From Paraeggerthella hominis (GTDB lineage: Bacteria > Actinomycetota > Coriobacteriia > Coriobacteriales > Eggerthellaceae), in the NCBI RefSeq assembly GCF_021044775.1, contig NZ_JAJNOQ010000014.1, forward strand, positions 1-49,902: DNA of 49,902 nt, given 5' to 3'. A program made the position numbers and the translations under genes. The number at the start of each line of letters is the position of its first letter. Positions within the stretch are counted from its first letter, which is position 1. This document shows positions 38,143 to 45,972 of this stretch, one piece after another. A model generated the notes under the pieces. The model was not told where the DNA came from, did not search any database, and worked only from the letters and a program-made list of their open reading frames with translations.

Positions 38143-39738
38143 TCATCTTTCAAACCCTGCTTTGAGCGCGTCGGGATGCTTCAGGCGCACCTCTATGCGG
38201 TCGGGCCCGTGCACTATCACGCAATCGACGAAGGTGCCAATCGTTGCGCGGTCGAGCTTGTCGGGACCGTCCCCGCAAAGCGCTGATACAGCGTGCATAT
38301 CCTGCTTGTTTCGAGCGGCATCGGCGCGCGCCTTCTCCAAAGCAGCTTCCAACTGCTCGACTTCGGCAGTGCTTGCTGCGATATCGGCATCGATGGATTT
38401 CTTCTCAAGAAGGTAGTCCTCTCGCTCGACTTCGCGCAGTGCATAGCGCTCGTACAAGCTGCGGCGCTTCTCCCTGGCAGCGTCCAAGGCGCGCTTGGCC
38501 TTCTCCAAAGCCAGATCGGCCCTACGGCATGCCAAATTGTCTGCCGCCCTCTTCTTGCGCGCCTCGGCAACGCTTCGTCCCATGAGCTCCTTCTCGCGTG
38601 CGATGGCCTTCGCAACCGCGCTTTCCAAGTCGCGCTCGTATATGCGCCAGCGCTCATGTGCCTCGCGCGCGCAGGCGCAATCCGCCAGGAAATAATTGCC
38701 CTTCTTGCGGCGGTTGAACGTGAGCGTATGCCCGCAGCCCGCACGGCGCACGAACCCGACCAAAGGCGACGTCTCATCTTTCTTCACGTTTGCTCGGCGC
38801 TTGCGCGACACAAGAACCTTTTGGGCAGCCTCGAAGGTGGCCGTATCCACCAGCGCCTCATGGGCGTTTTCCGTTACGTAGCGCTCCTCTTCGGGCACCG
38901 CGCGCTTGATGTCGCGTCCGACGCACACCACCTGCTCCTTATGGCCTACGAGTGTGCCCAGGTAGGCCACGTTGCGCAGCAGGGTCGACACCTTGCTGCC
39001 GTCCCAGCCGGGATTCTTCAGCTCGGCTACGCCGTATTTGGCCTTGGCGATGCCGCGATCCATCTTGTACTTGCCGGGCCCCGGAACGCCGCGCCTGTTG
39101 AGCTCGCGCGCCACGTCGCAAGGGCGCAGACCTGAAGCCGCCAGCTCGAACGCCAGACGCACGTATTCGGCGGCTTCCTCGTCGACAAGCAGCTTGGTGC
39201 AGTCTTGCGGGTCATTGCGATAGCCGAACAGCGGCACCGAGTTGATGTGCTTGCCGCGCTTCCACTTCGAGGCGTTGGCCGACTTGATCTTCACCGAAAG
39301 CTCGCGGCTGTAGCTGGCGTTCATGATGTTGCGAAGGCCCAAATTGATGGCATCGTTTGCGGGCTGCTGCAGCTGGTCGCTGTCGTAGTTGTCCCCAATG
39401 GCGATAAAGCGCACGCGCATGAAGGGGAAGACCTGCTCTATGTAGCGGCCCGCATCCACGTAGTCGCGCCCGAAGCGCGAGAGGTCCTTGCAGATGACGC
39501 AGGTGACCATGCCCGCCTTCACGCATTCGAGCATCTGGTTGAATGCCGGGCGCTTGTCGAAGTTGCTGCCGGTGAAGCCGTCGTCGATGAACTCGTGCGT
39601 CTCCTGCCCGGCAAGCTCCGGTGCCTTGGCGACGTAGTCGGCCAAGAGCTTGCGCTGGTTGGACACGCTGTTCGATTCGGCCTTGTCGCCGTCCAAATCC
39701 CCATCGGCTTCCGAGAGCCTTATGTAGAGCGCTATCAC
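38143..39738 (-). CDS. Large serine recombinase 1 (active-site residues present)
   Basis: The 531-residue recombinase has the catalytic Ser in IALYIRLSEADGD, the arginine motif in CKDLSRFGRDYVDAG, a recombinase domain (FGYRNDPQDCTKLLVDEEAA), a zinc-ribbon-like HTLTFNRRKK region with C-G-H and later C-A-C, and a coiled coil (about 380-480). Such enzymes integrate and excise ICEs at short attachment sites. The start chosen is GTG at 39738, overlapping the upstream stop (GTGA) and preceded by AGAGGGTGG; an in-frame ATG 13 codons upstream is also possible. It is the last of four overlapping recombinase genes. Confidence 0.92.
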   Translation of the reverse strand: MIALYIRLSEADGDLDGDKAESNSVSNQRKLLADYVAKAPELAGQETHEFIDDGFTGSNFDKRPAFNQMLECVKAGMVTCVICKDLSRFGRDYVDAGRYIEQVFPFMRVRFIAIGDNYDSDQLQQPANDAINLGLRNIMNASYSRELSVKIKSANASKWKRGKHINSVPLFGYRNDPQDCTKLLVDEEAAEYVRLAFELAASGLRPCDVARELNRRGVPGPGKYKMDRGIAKAKYGVAELKNPGWDGSKVSTLLRNVAYLGTLVGHKEQVVCVGRDIKRAVPEEERYVTENAHEALVDTATFEAAQKVLVSRKRRANVKKDETSPLVGFVRRAGCGHTLTFNRRKKGNYFLADCACAREAHERWRIYERDLESAVAKAIAREKELMGRSVAEARKKRAADNLACRRADLALEKAKRALDAAREKRRSLYERYALREVEREDYLLEKKSIDADIAASTAEVEQLEAALEKARADAARNKQDMHAVSALCGDGPDKLDRATIGTFVDCVIVHGPDRIEVRLKHPDALKAGFER

Positions 39739-41441
39739 AAAACCACCCTCTTGATCTTCTGCGCGCGCGATACCCAATCGCCGAAGCGGAATGTGATATG
39801 CACGCTGCCTTTTGCCGTGATGTCTATGCGAGCGACCATCGCCCGCAAGAGTTCCTCTGAGAACGTTGTTATGTCGTCGACCGCATCGAGTGCATGCAGC
39901 ATGCCGTCGTCATGTTCGAATAATTCATCGAAGCGATTCACTGCCGCCTTCGCCGCATCCAAGCGCTCCTTCTCTTGCGCGATGAAGCACTCCGTCGCCC
40001 GCTTGTCGCTGTCGTACTGCTCGCGCGTGAAGCGGCCTGCCGCGAAGTCCTCGTAGAAGCGCTTGCGCTTGTCCTTTAGCCGCGTCAGCTCGCGCTCGCG
40101 CTTTTCCACCTGGTCGACGAGCACCTGCCTGCGCTCTTGCGCCTTAGGCAGATTGCGCAGCTGGTCGAGCAGGCCCTGCAAGCCAAGGCCGAGGCTCAAT
40201 TGCGCGCGAATCTGATCTGCCACCAGCATGCGCAGCTGAAGCTCGTCGATGGAGTTCTTCTGGCAGCCCCCGAACTTCAAATGCGTCCTGCACACCATGG
40301 TCATCGAGCGATACAGCCCGTTCACCTTGTTGCGGCACGCCTGCATGCCCGCCCCGCATTCGGCGCAATAAGCCAAGTGGCGAAAGACGTTGTCCTCCTC
40401 GCCAAGCCCGACAACCGGATCCATGTTCTCGACCGGCTCCGGACGCTTGCTTTCGGGCAGTTTGCGCCCTTCGCGCTGTATGGTGAGCTTGGCAAAGTCC
40501 TCCTTTGACACGAACGCCTCGTGGGTATCCGGGTAGCGCAGCCATTCGCTTTCCGGCAATCGCACGTAGCGCCTGCCCGTAGGCGTATCGCGCACCTCAC
40601 CCCTGTGCAAGACAAGGTCACCTGTGTAGACCGGGTCCTTCACGATGCTCGTGATATGGCGCGACTCCCACATGCCGCAGATGACGCCTGCGGGGTTCTT
40701 CTTGCGCACCTGCGAGGCGAAGTGCATGCCGGGAGTTGGAGCCCCTAGGTCGTTGAGCTCCTGGGCGATCTCCTTGGGGCGGACCCCTTCGAGCCTGCGT
40801 TTGAAGATGAGGCGAGCGTACTTGGCCGTTTCCTCATCCGGCACCAGATGCGTGCGGTCTTCGCGGTCGAAGCGGTAGCCGTACACGGTGATTCCCTGCG
40901 GGGATATGCCCTGCTCCATCTGGCGCGATTTCACCTGGACGATCTTGCGGGACAGGTCGCGCGAATACGCCTCATTCACGATGTTCTTCACCGGCACGAT
41001 GATGGAGCCCGCGCTGGCAGGGTCTTGCGTGTCGAAGCAGTCGTTGATCGCGATGAAGCGCACGCCCAGAAACGGGAACACGTTTTCGAGAAGGTTGCCC
41101 ATCTCCACGTGGTCGCGCCCGAAGCGGGAAAGGTCCTTCACCACGACGCAGTCGACCACGCGCTGGCGAAGGTCGTCCATGAGGCGCTGGAATTCCGGGC
41201 GCTTGAAGTTGGTGCCGGTATGCCCGTTGTCGACGTATTCGCCCACCACGCGCAAGTCGCCCTTGGTCTCGACGAAATCCCGTATCTGGTCGAGCTGGCT
41301 TCGCAGGCTCTTGTCGTCTTCCTTGCAGTTGTTCTTGATGGAAAGGCGCGCATAGATTGCCGTGCGCCATATGCGCTCTGCATGCTGCGCTTGCACAGGC
41401 TCATCCGCAGCGGCGCTTGCCTTCCTAGATTTGCGTGCCAT
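39735..41441 (-). CDS. Large serine recombinase 2 (active-site residues present)
   Basis: The 568-residue protein carries the catalytic Ser in RTAIYARLSIKNNCKED, the arginine motif VVKDLSRFGRDHVEMGNLL, a recombinase domain (YGYRFDREDRTHLVPDEETA), a zinc ribbon (LAYCAECGAGMQACRNK) and a C-terminal coiled coil (about 450-530). It overlaps the degenerate recombinase gene upstream by 17 bp and recombinase 1 downstream by 4 bp. All four genes are probably translated from one mRNA. It may work as a hetero-oligomer with the others, as paired large serine recombinases do in some elements. Confidence 0.93.
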   Translation of the reverse strand: MARKSRKASAAADEPVQAQHAERIWRTAIYARLSIKNNCKEDDKSLRSQLDQIRDFVETKGDLRVVGEYVDNGHTGTNFKRPEFQRLMDDLRQRVVDCVVVKDLSRFGRDHVEMGNLLENVFPFLGVRFIAINDCFDTQDPASAGSIIVPVKNIVNEAYSRDLSRKIVQVKSRQMEQGISPQGITVYGYRFDREDRTHLVPDEETAKYARLIFKRRLEGVRPKEIAQELNDLGAPTPGMHFASQVRKKNPAGVICGMWESRHITSIVKDPVYTGDLVLHRGEVRDTPTGRRYVRLPESEWLRYPDTHEAFVSKEDFAKLTIQREGRKLPESKRPEPVENMDPVVGLGEEDNVFRHLAYCAECGAGMQACRNKVNGLYRSMTMVCRTHLKFGGCQKNSIDELQLRMLVADQIRAQLSLGLGLQGLLDQLRNLPKAQERRQVLVDQVEKRERELTRLKDKRKRFYEDFAAGRFTREQYDSDKRATECFIAQEKERLDAAKAAVNRFDELFEHDDGMLHALDAVDDITTFSEELLRAMVARIDITAKGSVHITFRFGDWVSRAQKIKRVVL

Positions 41442-42435
41442 GAACTACCTCCTCGATGAAGGCATCCAACCCGCGCCTGCCGCCGTTGGTGCGGTGGGCG
41501 TTGCGCGTTGCAAGGGCCTTCTGATACGTTTCTTCGTCTACCAACGCCTTTTGGGGTCCGCGTACGTAATTGCGTTCGTTTTCGGGGATCACCGCGCATT
41601 CGTGCTTGCCCGGCACACCGCTCACGCGAAAGGTTGACGGTGCCATAAGCCCCCGGTAGAAGGGGTTTTCGATCAGCTCGTCTATGGTCCTTTTGCTCCA
41701 GTTGAGCTTGGATTTCGCAGCACGTCCGTAAAGCTGGCGGCAATGGTCTGGCGCATACATCACCCCGCGGCTGACTAGGAAGTCAGCAATATCTCCCGAG
41801 TGGCCGCCCGCTGCCGCCCAGGCGAATATCCTGCGCACCACGATTGCCACATACTCATCGACCTCGACTTTCCCGCCTGGCCTCCAGATGTATCCGTAAG
41901 GCACTTCCGATTGCTGTGGCGCTCGATTGCGCTCGCGCTGTTCGCAGGCGGCATAGCGCGCATGGCTTCTGTGGTGTTTGGTTATCTGGTCGACGTACAA
42001 TTCAAGGCTGTCGTAGAAGCTGTCGAAGCCCGCCGCGCAATCGATGAAGCGCACGCCGCAGCAGCCGACAATCGTGCGCAGGAAGTTCTGCGCCCACACG
42101 CACGAGTAGCCAAAATAGCCCACCGACGCCACCAGGATGCAATCGACATGGCGGCTTGCCACCTCATCGATCAGACGCTTGAGTTCCACGTCTCCCTTGG
42201 CTCCCGTATTGCGCTCGCGAAACGTCATCTCCTTCTTCAATGTGGGCATGCGGTGCAGCTTGGCCTTGCACATCTTCGACTGCTCGGCCATAAGCTCAGG
42301 TACGGAATGGCCGCTTCCATACCAATAGGTCGCGCTGATGTAGACAGCCGTGCGCCAAGGCTGCCCCTTGCCGTGCTGCCCGTCGTTTTGCGCGCGGGCC
42401 AGCAGGTCGCACAGCCTCTTCTCGGCCTTATCCAT
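41425..42435 (-). CDS. Serine-recombinase-like protein with a lost active site
   Basis: The 336-residue protein aligns with its neighbours over the resolvase and recombinase domains (CGVRFIDCAAGFDSFYDSLE, VPYGYIWRPGGKVEVDEYVA, NPFYRGLMAPSTFRVSGVPG). The catalytic block Y-x-R-x-S is replaced by YISATYWYGSG, and the S-R-F-G-R motif reads VASVGYFGYSCVW, so serine and both arginines are gone. It also lacks the zinc ribbon and coiled coil, hence the shorter length. It cannot cut DNA but may still bind it, acting as a directionality or recognition factor in the recombinase complex. Its ATG overlaps the upstream stop (TAATG). The intact frame and coupling argue against simple decay. Confidence 0.85.
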   Translation of the reverse strand: MDKAEKRLCDLLARAQNDGQHGKGQPWRTAVYISATYWYGSGHSVPELMAEQSKMCKAKLHRMPTLKKEMTFRERNTGAKGDVELKRLIDEVASRHVDCILVASVGYFGYSCVWAQNFLRTIVGCCGVRFIDCAAGFDSFYDSLELYVDQITKHHRSHARYAACEQRERNRAPQQSEVPYGYIWRPGGKVEVDEYVAIVVRRIFAWAAAGGHSGDIADFLVSRGVMYAPDHCRQLYGRAAKSKLNWSKRTIDELIENPFYRGLMAPSTFRVSGVPGKHECAVIPENERNYVRGPQKALVDEETYQKALATRNAHRTNGGRRGLDAFIEEVVHGTQI

Positions 42436-44078
42436 TACGCATCACCATCCTTTTGCGAAGCGTTGACGTCTACCTCGCCAGTGTTTCCCAGCTCATGGAA
42501 GCGGAAGACGATCTCGACGATGCCTCCCTCATGTATGTTGATGCGGTCGATGAGCTCCATCAGCATCAGCCGGTCGAGCTCCTCGAAGTCGCGATGCCGC
42601 GCGAGCGCGTCCAAGTACTCGTTGTCGGGCTCGGCGCGCAAAGCGCTCGCACGCTCGGCGATCTGCGCCATGGCCTTCTTCTGCTGCGCCACCTCGTGGT
42701 CGTAGGCTTTCGAGAAGTCCAGGAACTCCTCTTTGCTCAGCACCTCGTCGGCATAGTCTTCGTACATATGGCGCTTGAGCGATGCGATGCGCTCGATGCG
42801 TGCAACCATTGCGCGTTCCTGGCCCTGCAAGTCAGCCAAGAGCTGCGCGGTGCGCGAAGCCTGCTTCACCTTGCCCTCGACGTCGCCATCGTCAAGCGCG
42901 GCCGCCATGCGCTCGCGGATGCTGCGCTCGACTGCCGCCACCAGCTTGTTGCCGTTGATGTTGTGCGTGGTGCAGCTTTTGCAATCGTGCCGGTGCCCCA
43001 TGCAGGTGTAGTACACGTATTCATGCTCGCCCCGGCGTATCTTGCGGCGCGCCATGGTGGAGCCGCAATCCGCGCAGAACACGAATCCCGCCAGCAGCCC
43101 CAGGCCTTTCTTGCCGGGCGATGTGCGGGTATCGCGCGCCGACAAATCCTGTACCAGGTTGAACGTGCGCTCGTCGACGATTGCCTCGTGCGACCCCTCG
43201 CATCTCTCCCATTCGCTTTCAGGGCGCGCGACGACGGTCTTGCTGCGGAAGTCGGGCTTGTAGGTTTTGCCCTGCACCAGCGTGCCCAGATACATCTCGT
43301 TTGCCAGGATGCGGATGACGACGCGCGCGCTCCAGGCGTCTTTGCCCGAGCGCTTGAAATTATCCGAAGGCCGCAGCCCTAAGCTGCGCATGTGCATGAA
43401 CGGCGTGTCGGTGCCGTTGTCGTTGAGCTTGGTGGCGATAGCCTCGGCGTTCATGCCCTTCAGCCTCCATTTGAAGATGTCACGGACCACGGCTGCCGCC
43501 TGCGGATCGACCACGATCTTCGATTTGTCCGTCTCGTCTTTCAGGTAGCCGTAAGGCAGGCAGGGAGATACGCACTCGCCGCGCTTGCGCTTTGCCACCA
43601 GCTGCGTCTTAATCTTGGTGGACACGTCGCGGCAGTAGAAATCGTTCATCAGGTTCTTGAACGGGATCATGATGCTGTCGGACATCTGCGCCGAGTCCAC
43701 GCTGTCGTAGTTGTCGGCGATGGCGATGACGCGCACGCCCATCTGCGGCAGCAGGCGGTCGAGGTAATAGCCCATCTCAAGGTAGTTGCGCCCGAAGCGC
43801 GACAGGTCCTTGACGATGATGGCGTCGACTTCGCGGGTGGAGAGCGCGTCGAGCATCTCCTTGAAACCGGGGCGCTCGAAGTTGCTGCCCGAATAGCCAT
43901 CGTCGCAGTAGTCTTGGACGAGAGTGATATCGCTTCGCTCGGCCGCGAAGTCGGCGATGATGTTGCGCTGGTTGACGATGCTGTTGGATTCGCCGACGTT
44001 CTCATCGTCACGCGAAAGGCGCTCGTAGCTTGCAGCGCGCCAAGCGCCCCCGTTGGGCGCGTCAATGGTTTTGAGCAT
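42435..44078 (-). CDS. Large serine recombinase 3 (active-site residues present)
   Basis: The 547-residue protein carries the catalytic Ser in RAASYERLSRDDENVGES, the arginine motif IIVKDLSRFGRNYLEMGYYL, a recombinase domain (LPYGYLKDETDKSKIVVDPQ), a zinc ribbon (AGFVFCADCGSTMARRK, then CKSC) and a coiled coil. The ATG at 44078 follows AGGAGGTTTTCC; longer versions upstream lack a ribosome-binding site and recombinase features. It is the first gene of the four-gene recombinase operon, starting 140 bp downstream of the small DUF6870-like gene. Confidence 0.93.
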   Translation of the reverse strand: MLKTIDAPNGGAWRAASYERLSRDDENVGESNSIVNQRNIIADFAAERSDITLVQDYCDDGYSGSNFERPGFKEMLDALSTREVDAIIVKDLSRFGRNYLEMGYYLDRLLPQMGVRVIAIADNYDSVDSAQMSDSIMIPFKNLMNDFYCRDVSTKIKTQLVAKRKRGECVSPCLPYGYLKDETDKSKIVVDPQAAAVVRDIFKWRLKGMNAEAIATKLNDNGTDTPFMHMRSLGLRPSDNFKRSGKDAWSARVVIRILANEMYLGTLVQGKTYKPDFRSKTVVARPESEWERCEGSHEAIVDERTFNLVQDLSARDTRTSPGKKGLGLLAGFVFCADCGSTMARRKIRRGEHEYVYYTCMGHRHDCKSCTTHNINGNKLVAAVERSIRERMAAALDDGDVEGKVKQASRTAQLLADLQGQERAMVARIERIASLKRHMYEDYADEVLSKEEFLDFSKAYDHEVAQQKKAMAQIAERASALRAEPDNEYLDALARHRDFEELDRLMLMELIDRINIHEGGIVEIVFRFHELGNTGEVDVNASQKDGDA

Positions 44079-44218
44079 AGGAAAACCTCCTGTAAAGCAA
44101 TGTGCCCAGGAGGTCATGGTTTCGGCTCTTGTTGTTAATGGAATAGAACCGGAATTCCCGCCTAGGCATATAGTAGACGGATTCGTTAATCTTTTCAAGC
44201 AGCACATTACGCACTGCG

Positions 44219-44473
44219 CTATGAGCTTTTGACGGTGACATAGTGGGCCAGCGCGTCTTCAAGAGAGCATTCGTTCTTGAACGACAGCTTCACCACCAAC
44301 CCATCGGACTTGTAGCAGTACGGGTTGCCGATCTGCTCGATGAAGCTCGAAATGCGCTCGTCATCGCTAAGCTTCGGGTCAATCGCCACGTCGCCCAAGT
44401 CGCGCAGCGTCGAAGGGTCGACCGTAGTGACATCTACCTGCTTGCATTGCTCAAGGTAGGCTTGCATATCCAT
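44219..44473 (-). CDS. Small conserved protein (DUF6870-like), copy 2
   Basis: The 84-residue protein is a close paralogue of the one at 16216-16497: both share QVDV, TLRDLGDV, SFIEQIGNPYCYKSDGLVVK and ECSLEDALAHY. Copy 2 ends shortly after that block, lacking the C-terminal extension of copy 1. GGGGGAGTAG precedes the ATG, 2 bp after the sigma-like gene. Having one copy in the par operon and one beside the recombinases suggests that it links maintenance and excision, or that the element was assembled from two related ones. Confidence 0.82.
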   Translation of the reverse strand: MDMQAYLEQCKQVDVTTVDPSTLRDLGDVAIDPKLSDDERISSFIEQIGNPYCYKSDGLVVKLSFKNECSLEDALAHYVTVKSS

Positions 44474-44475
44474 GG

Positions 44476-44949
44476 CTACTCCCCCATCCTTGCTGCACGG
44501 TTTTCGATTACGCGCCTTAAGTGCTTTAGGACGCGAGCACGATGCTTCGACACCGTTCGATGCGTCACCCCGATGCGGCGGCCATACTCGCGCATGGATA
44601 CGCCTTCGAAGAAGAGTGCGTCGATAAGCGCCGCATCCTTCTCGTTTAACTGCGACAATGCAACGACCAGGTTCGCGATGCGCCTTTCAAATTCCGCCTC
44701 ATCATCGTCATCGATGCCCACCTCGAATATCGAGTAGCAGATGAATTCGTAATCCAGCGCGTCCAAGCTCAGCACGCCATGTTTGCGATCGAGCTTGCGC
44801 AGGTAGGCAAAATGGTTGGTGGCCTTGTACCACTCCCGGTAAACTTCCTCGCTTACTTGCACGCTTGCCTTGCGATGAGCGCCGTGCTTATCGGTAGCCC
44901 TGGCGAACATCACGAACTTCTTGCTTTTGCCGTTGTCTCTTTTACGCAT
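44476..44949 (-). CDS. Sigma-factor-like regulator (sigma-70 region 4 type HTH)
   Basis: The 157-residue protein has a basic N-terminus (KRDNGKSKKFVMFARATDKH), a middle part with VYREWYKATNHFAYLRKLDR, and a C-terminal region 4-like helix-turn-helix (LNEKDAALIDALFFEGVSMR, then EYGRRIGVTHRTVSKHRARV). Such small sigma-like proteins often control excision and transfer genes in ICEs of Gram-positive bacteria. The ATG at 44949 follows AAGGCAGGAATC; upstream in-frame codons lack a ribosome-binding site. It is the first gene of the minus-strand block that continues with copy 2 of the small protein and the recombinases. Confidence 0.8.
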   Translation of the reverse strand: MRKRDNGKSKKFVMFARATDKHGAHRKASVQVSEEVYREWYKATNHFAYLRKLDRKHGVLSLDALDYEFICYSIFEVGIDDDDEAEFERRIANLVVALSQLNEKDAALIDALFFEGVSMREYGRRIGVTHRTVSKHRARVLKHLRRVIENRAARMGE

Positions 44950-45064
44950 GATTCCTGCCTTTCGGTCGTAGAAGGGACAAACCCCCTCTACTGTTGAAGG
45001 CAAGAAACTTGGCTTTTGGATACCCTGCGATGGGATTTTTTTGCTTCTGCATGGCAGGCAAAAC

Positions 45065-45111
45065 GAAAAAAGCGCCCCGTTCCCTACCTTGCAGCAGGAA
45101 AACGAGACGCT
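45065..45111 (-). terminator. Minus-strand terminator or attenuator upstream of the sigma-like gene
   Basis: AGCGCCCCGTTCC (45071-45083) pairs with the stretch ending AACGAGACGCT (to 45111), with G-T pairs. On the minus strand the stem is followed by TTTTTT. It could insulate the ICE end from outside transcription or attenuate the sigma-like gene. Confidence 0.6.
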
Positions 45112-45227
45112 TTAGGGGTCTGCCCTATTGATAAAACAACGCTTCACCTGGCGCCAACCTGAGCAAAGTCGTTATAAAATAGTATATGGTATATATGCGA
45201 TTAATAGTCACCTAAGAGATGTGAAAA

Positions 45228-45931
45228 ATGGAAATATCCTACTTGAATAAAGAAATTGCGCTGGTGAGAGCCATAGACTGCAATGATGACGAGCCCGTGG
45301 ATATGGACGCTATTATTTCGGGCATGGCAAGCGCCACCAACGAGAAGCGCAGAATCGACCTCATAAGGATGATTCCGTTCAGATTCGGCGAAGAGCTTAT
45401 GTGTTTGAATTGCGGAGATGAGAACCTTGCCGACTTGGGCATAGGTGGAAAAGAAGATGCACGGGTGAAGACCACGCTGAATCAGTGGTTCCCCGCTATT
45501 CAGTATTTGGGCTTAGAACTTGTAGAAAACGGTGCTCCGGGAAAGCTTGAGCGAAGACAGAAGAATAGCGACTCATTTGATGTGTGCCGCGCAAAAGTCG
45601 AGCTCGAAGGCAACTACCATCTTATACAACGCAGCGAGTTTGACACCCTGGCGCACAACGTACGCCTGCTGTTATCAATGGCAGCGTTTTTCAACAGAGC
45701 AGAAGGGGCCACAAGCCCACTAACTGTTATCGGAGAAGATGATGACAGCTTCTTGGTAGATACAGGCTTGCTCGTAAACGAATACGCGCAAAAATGCCCT
45801 CTGCAGGCCAATTTGGGTGAAATGAGTGACTCCTTGATAAAGACCGCAAAAAAGCTGAAATACAGCCTTAAACGGCATATCACGACCCCTGAGGGCACTT
45901 ACGCCATGGTGTTACCAAGAGAGTTGACCGA
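45228..45931 (+). pseudogene. Unknown gene, 3' end lost at the 34-bp repeat
   Basis: The native frame of about 235 codons begins MEISYLNKEIALVRAIDCND and continues through ELMCLNCGDENLADLGIGGK and LIKTAKKLKYSLKRHITTPE. It meets the 34-bp repeat at 45932, after which the frame runs on into foreign sequence and ends at 46139 with an unrelated Arg/His-rich tail. I do not recognise the family. An AT-rich upstream stretch (TATAAAATAGTATATGG near 45173-45190) may be its promoter. Because the 3' part is replaced, the protein is probably inactive or altered. Lower GC content than the following adhesin supports a separate origin. Confidence 0.65.
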
Positions 45932-45965
45932 GTGGTTATTACACCCGTATCGGTACATCGTTCCA
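45932..45965 (+). repeat. 34-bp direct repeat, left copy
   Basis: This is identical to 49783-49816. It includes TTATTACACCCGTATCGGTA. Both neighbouring genes are broken exactly at its borders. It probably derives from an IS21-like terminus (see the right copy). Confidence 0.9.
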
Positions 45966-45972
45966 CGCAGCT

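Larger units (their letters stand above)
13807..44949. mobile_element. Integrative and conjugative element (approximate limits)
   Basis: The span contains all classes of gene expected of a Gram-positive ICE. Mobilisation: candidate oriT, MobC-like protein, relaxase. Mating channel: VirD4, VirB4, VirB6-like, PrgI, Maff2/VirB2-like, NlpC/P60 hydrolase. Maintenance: ParA, ParB, replication initiator and DnaC-like loader. Integration and regulation: four serine recombinases and a sigma-like protein. The attachment sites were not located; serine recombinases use short cores. The limits given are simply the outermost genes that fit the element, and the resolvase/IstA cassette at 7.8-13.2 kb might also belong to it. 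Confidence 0.75.
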
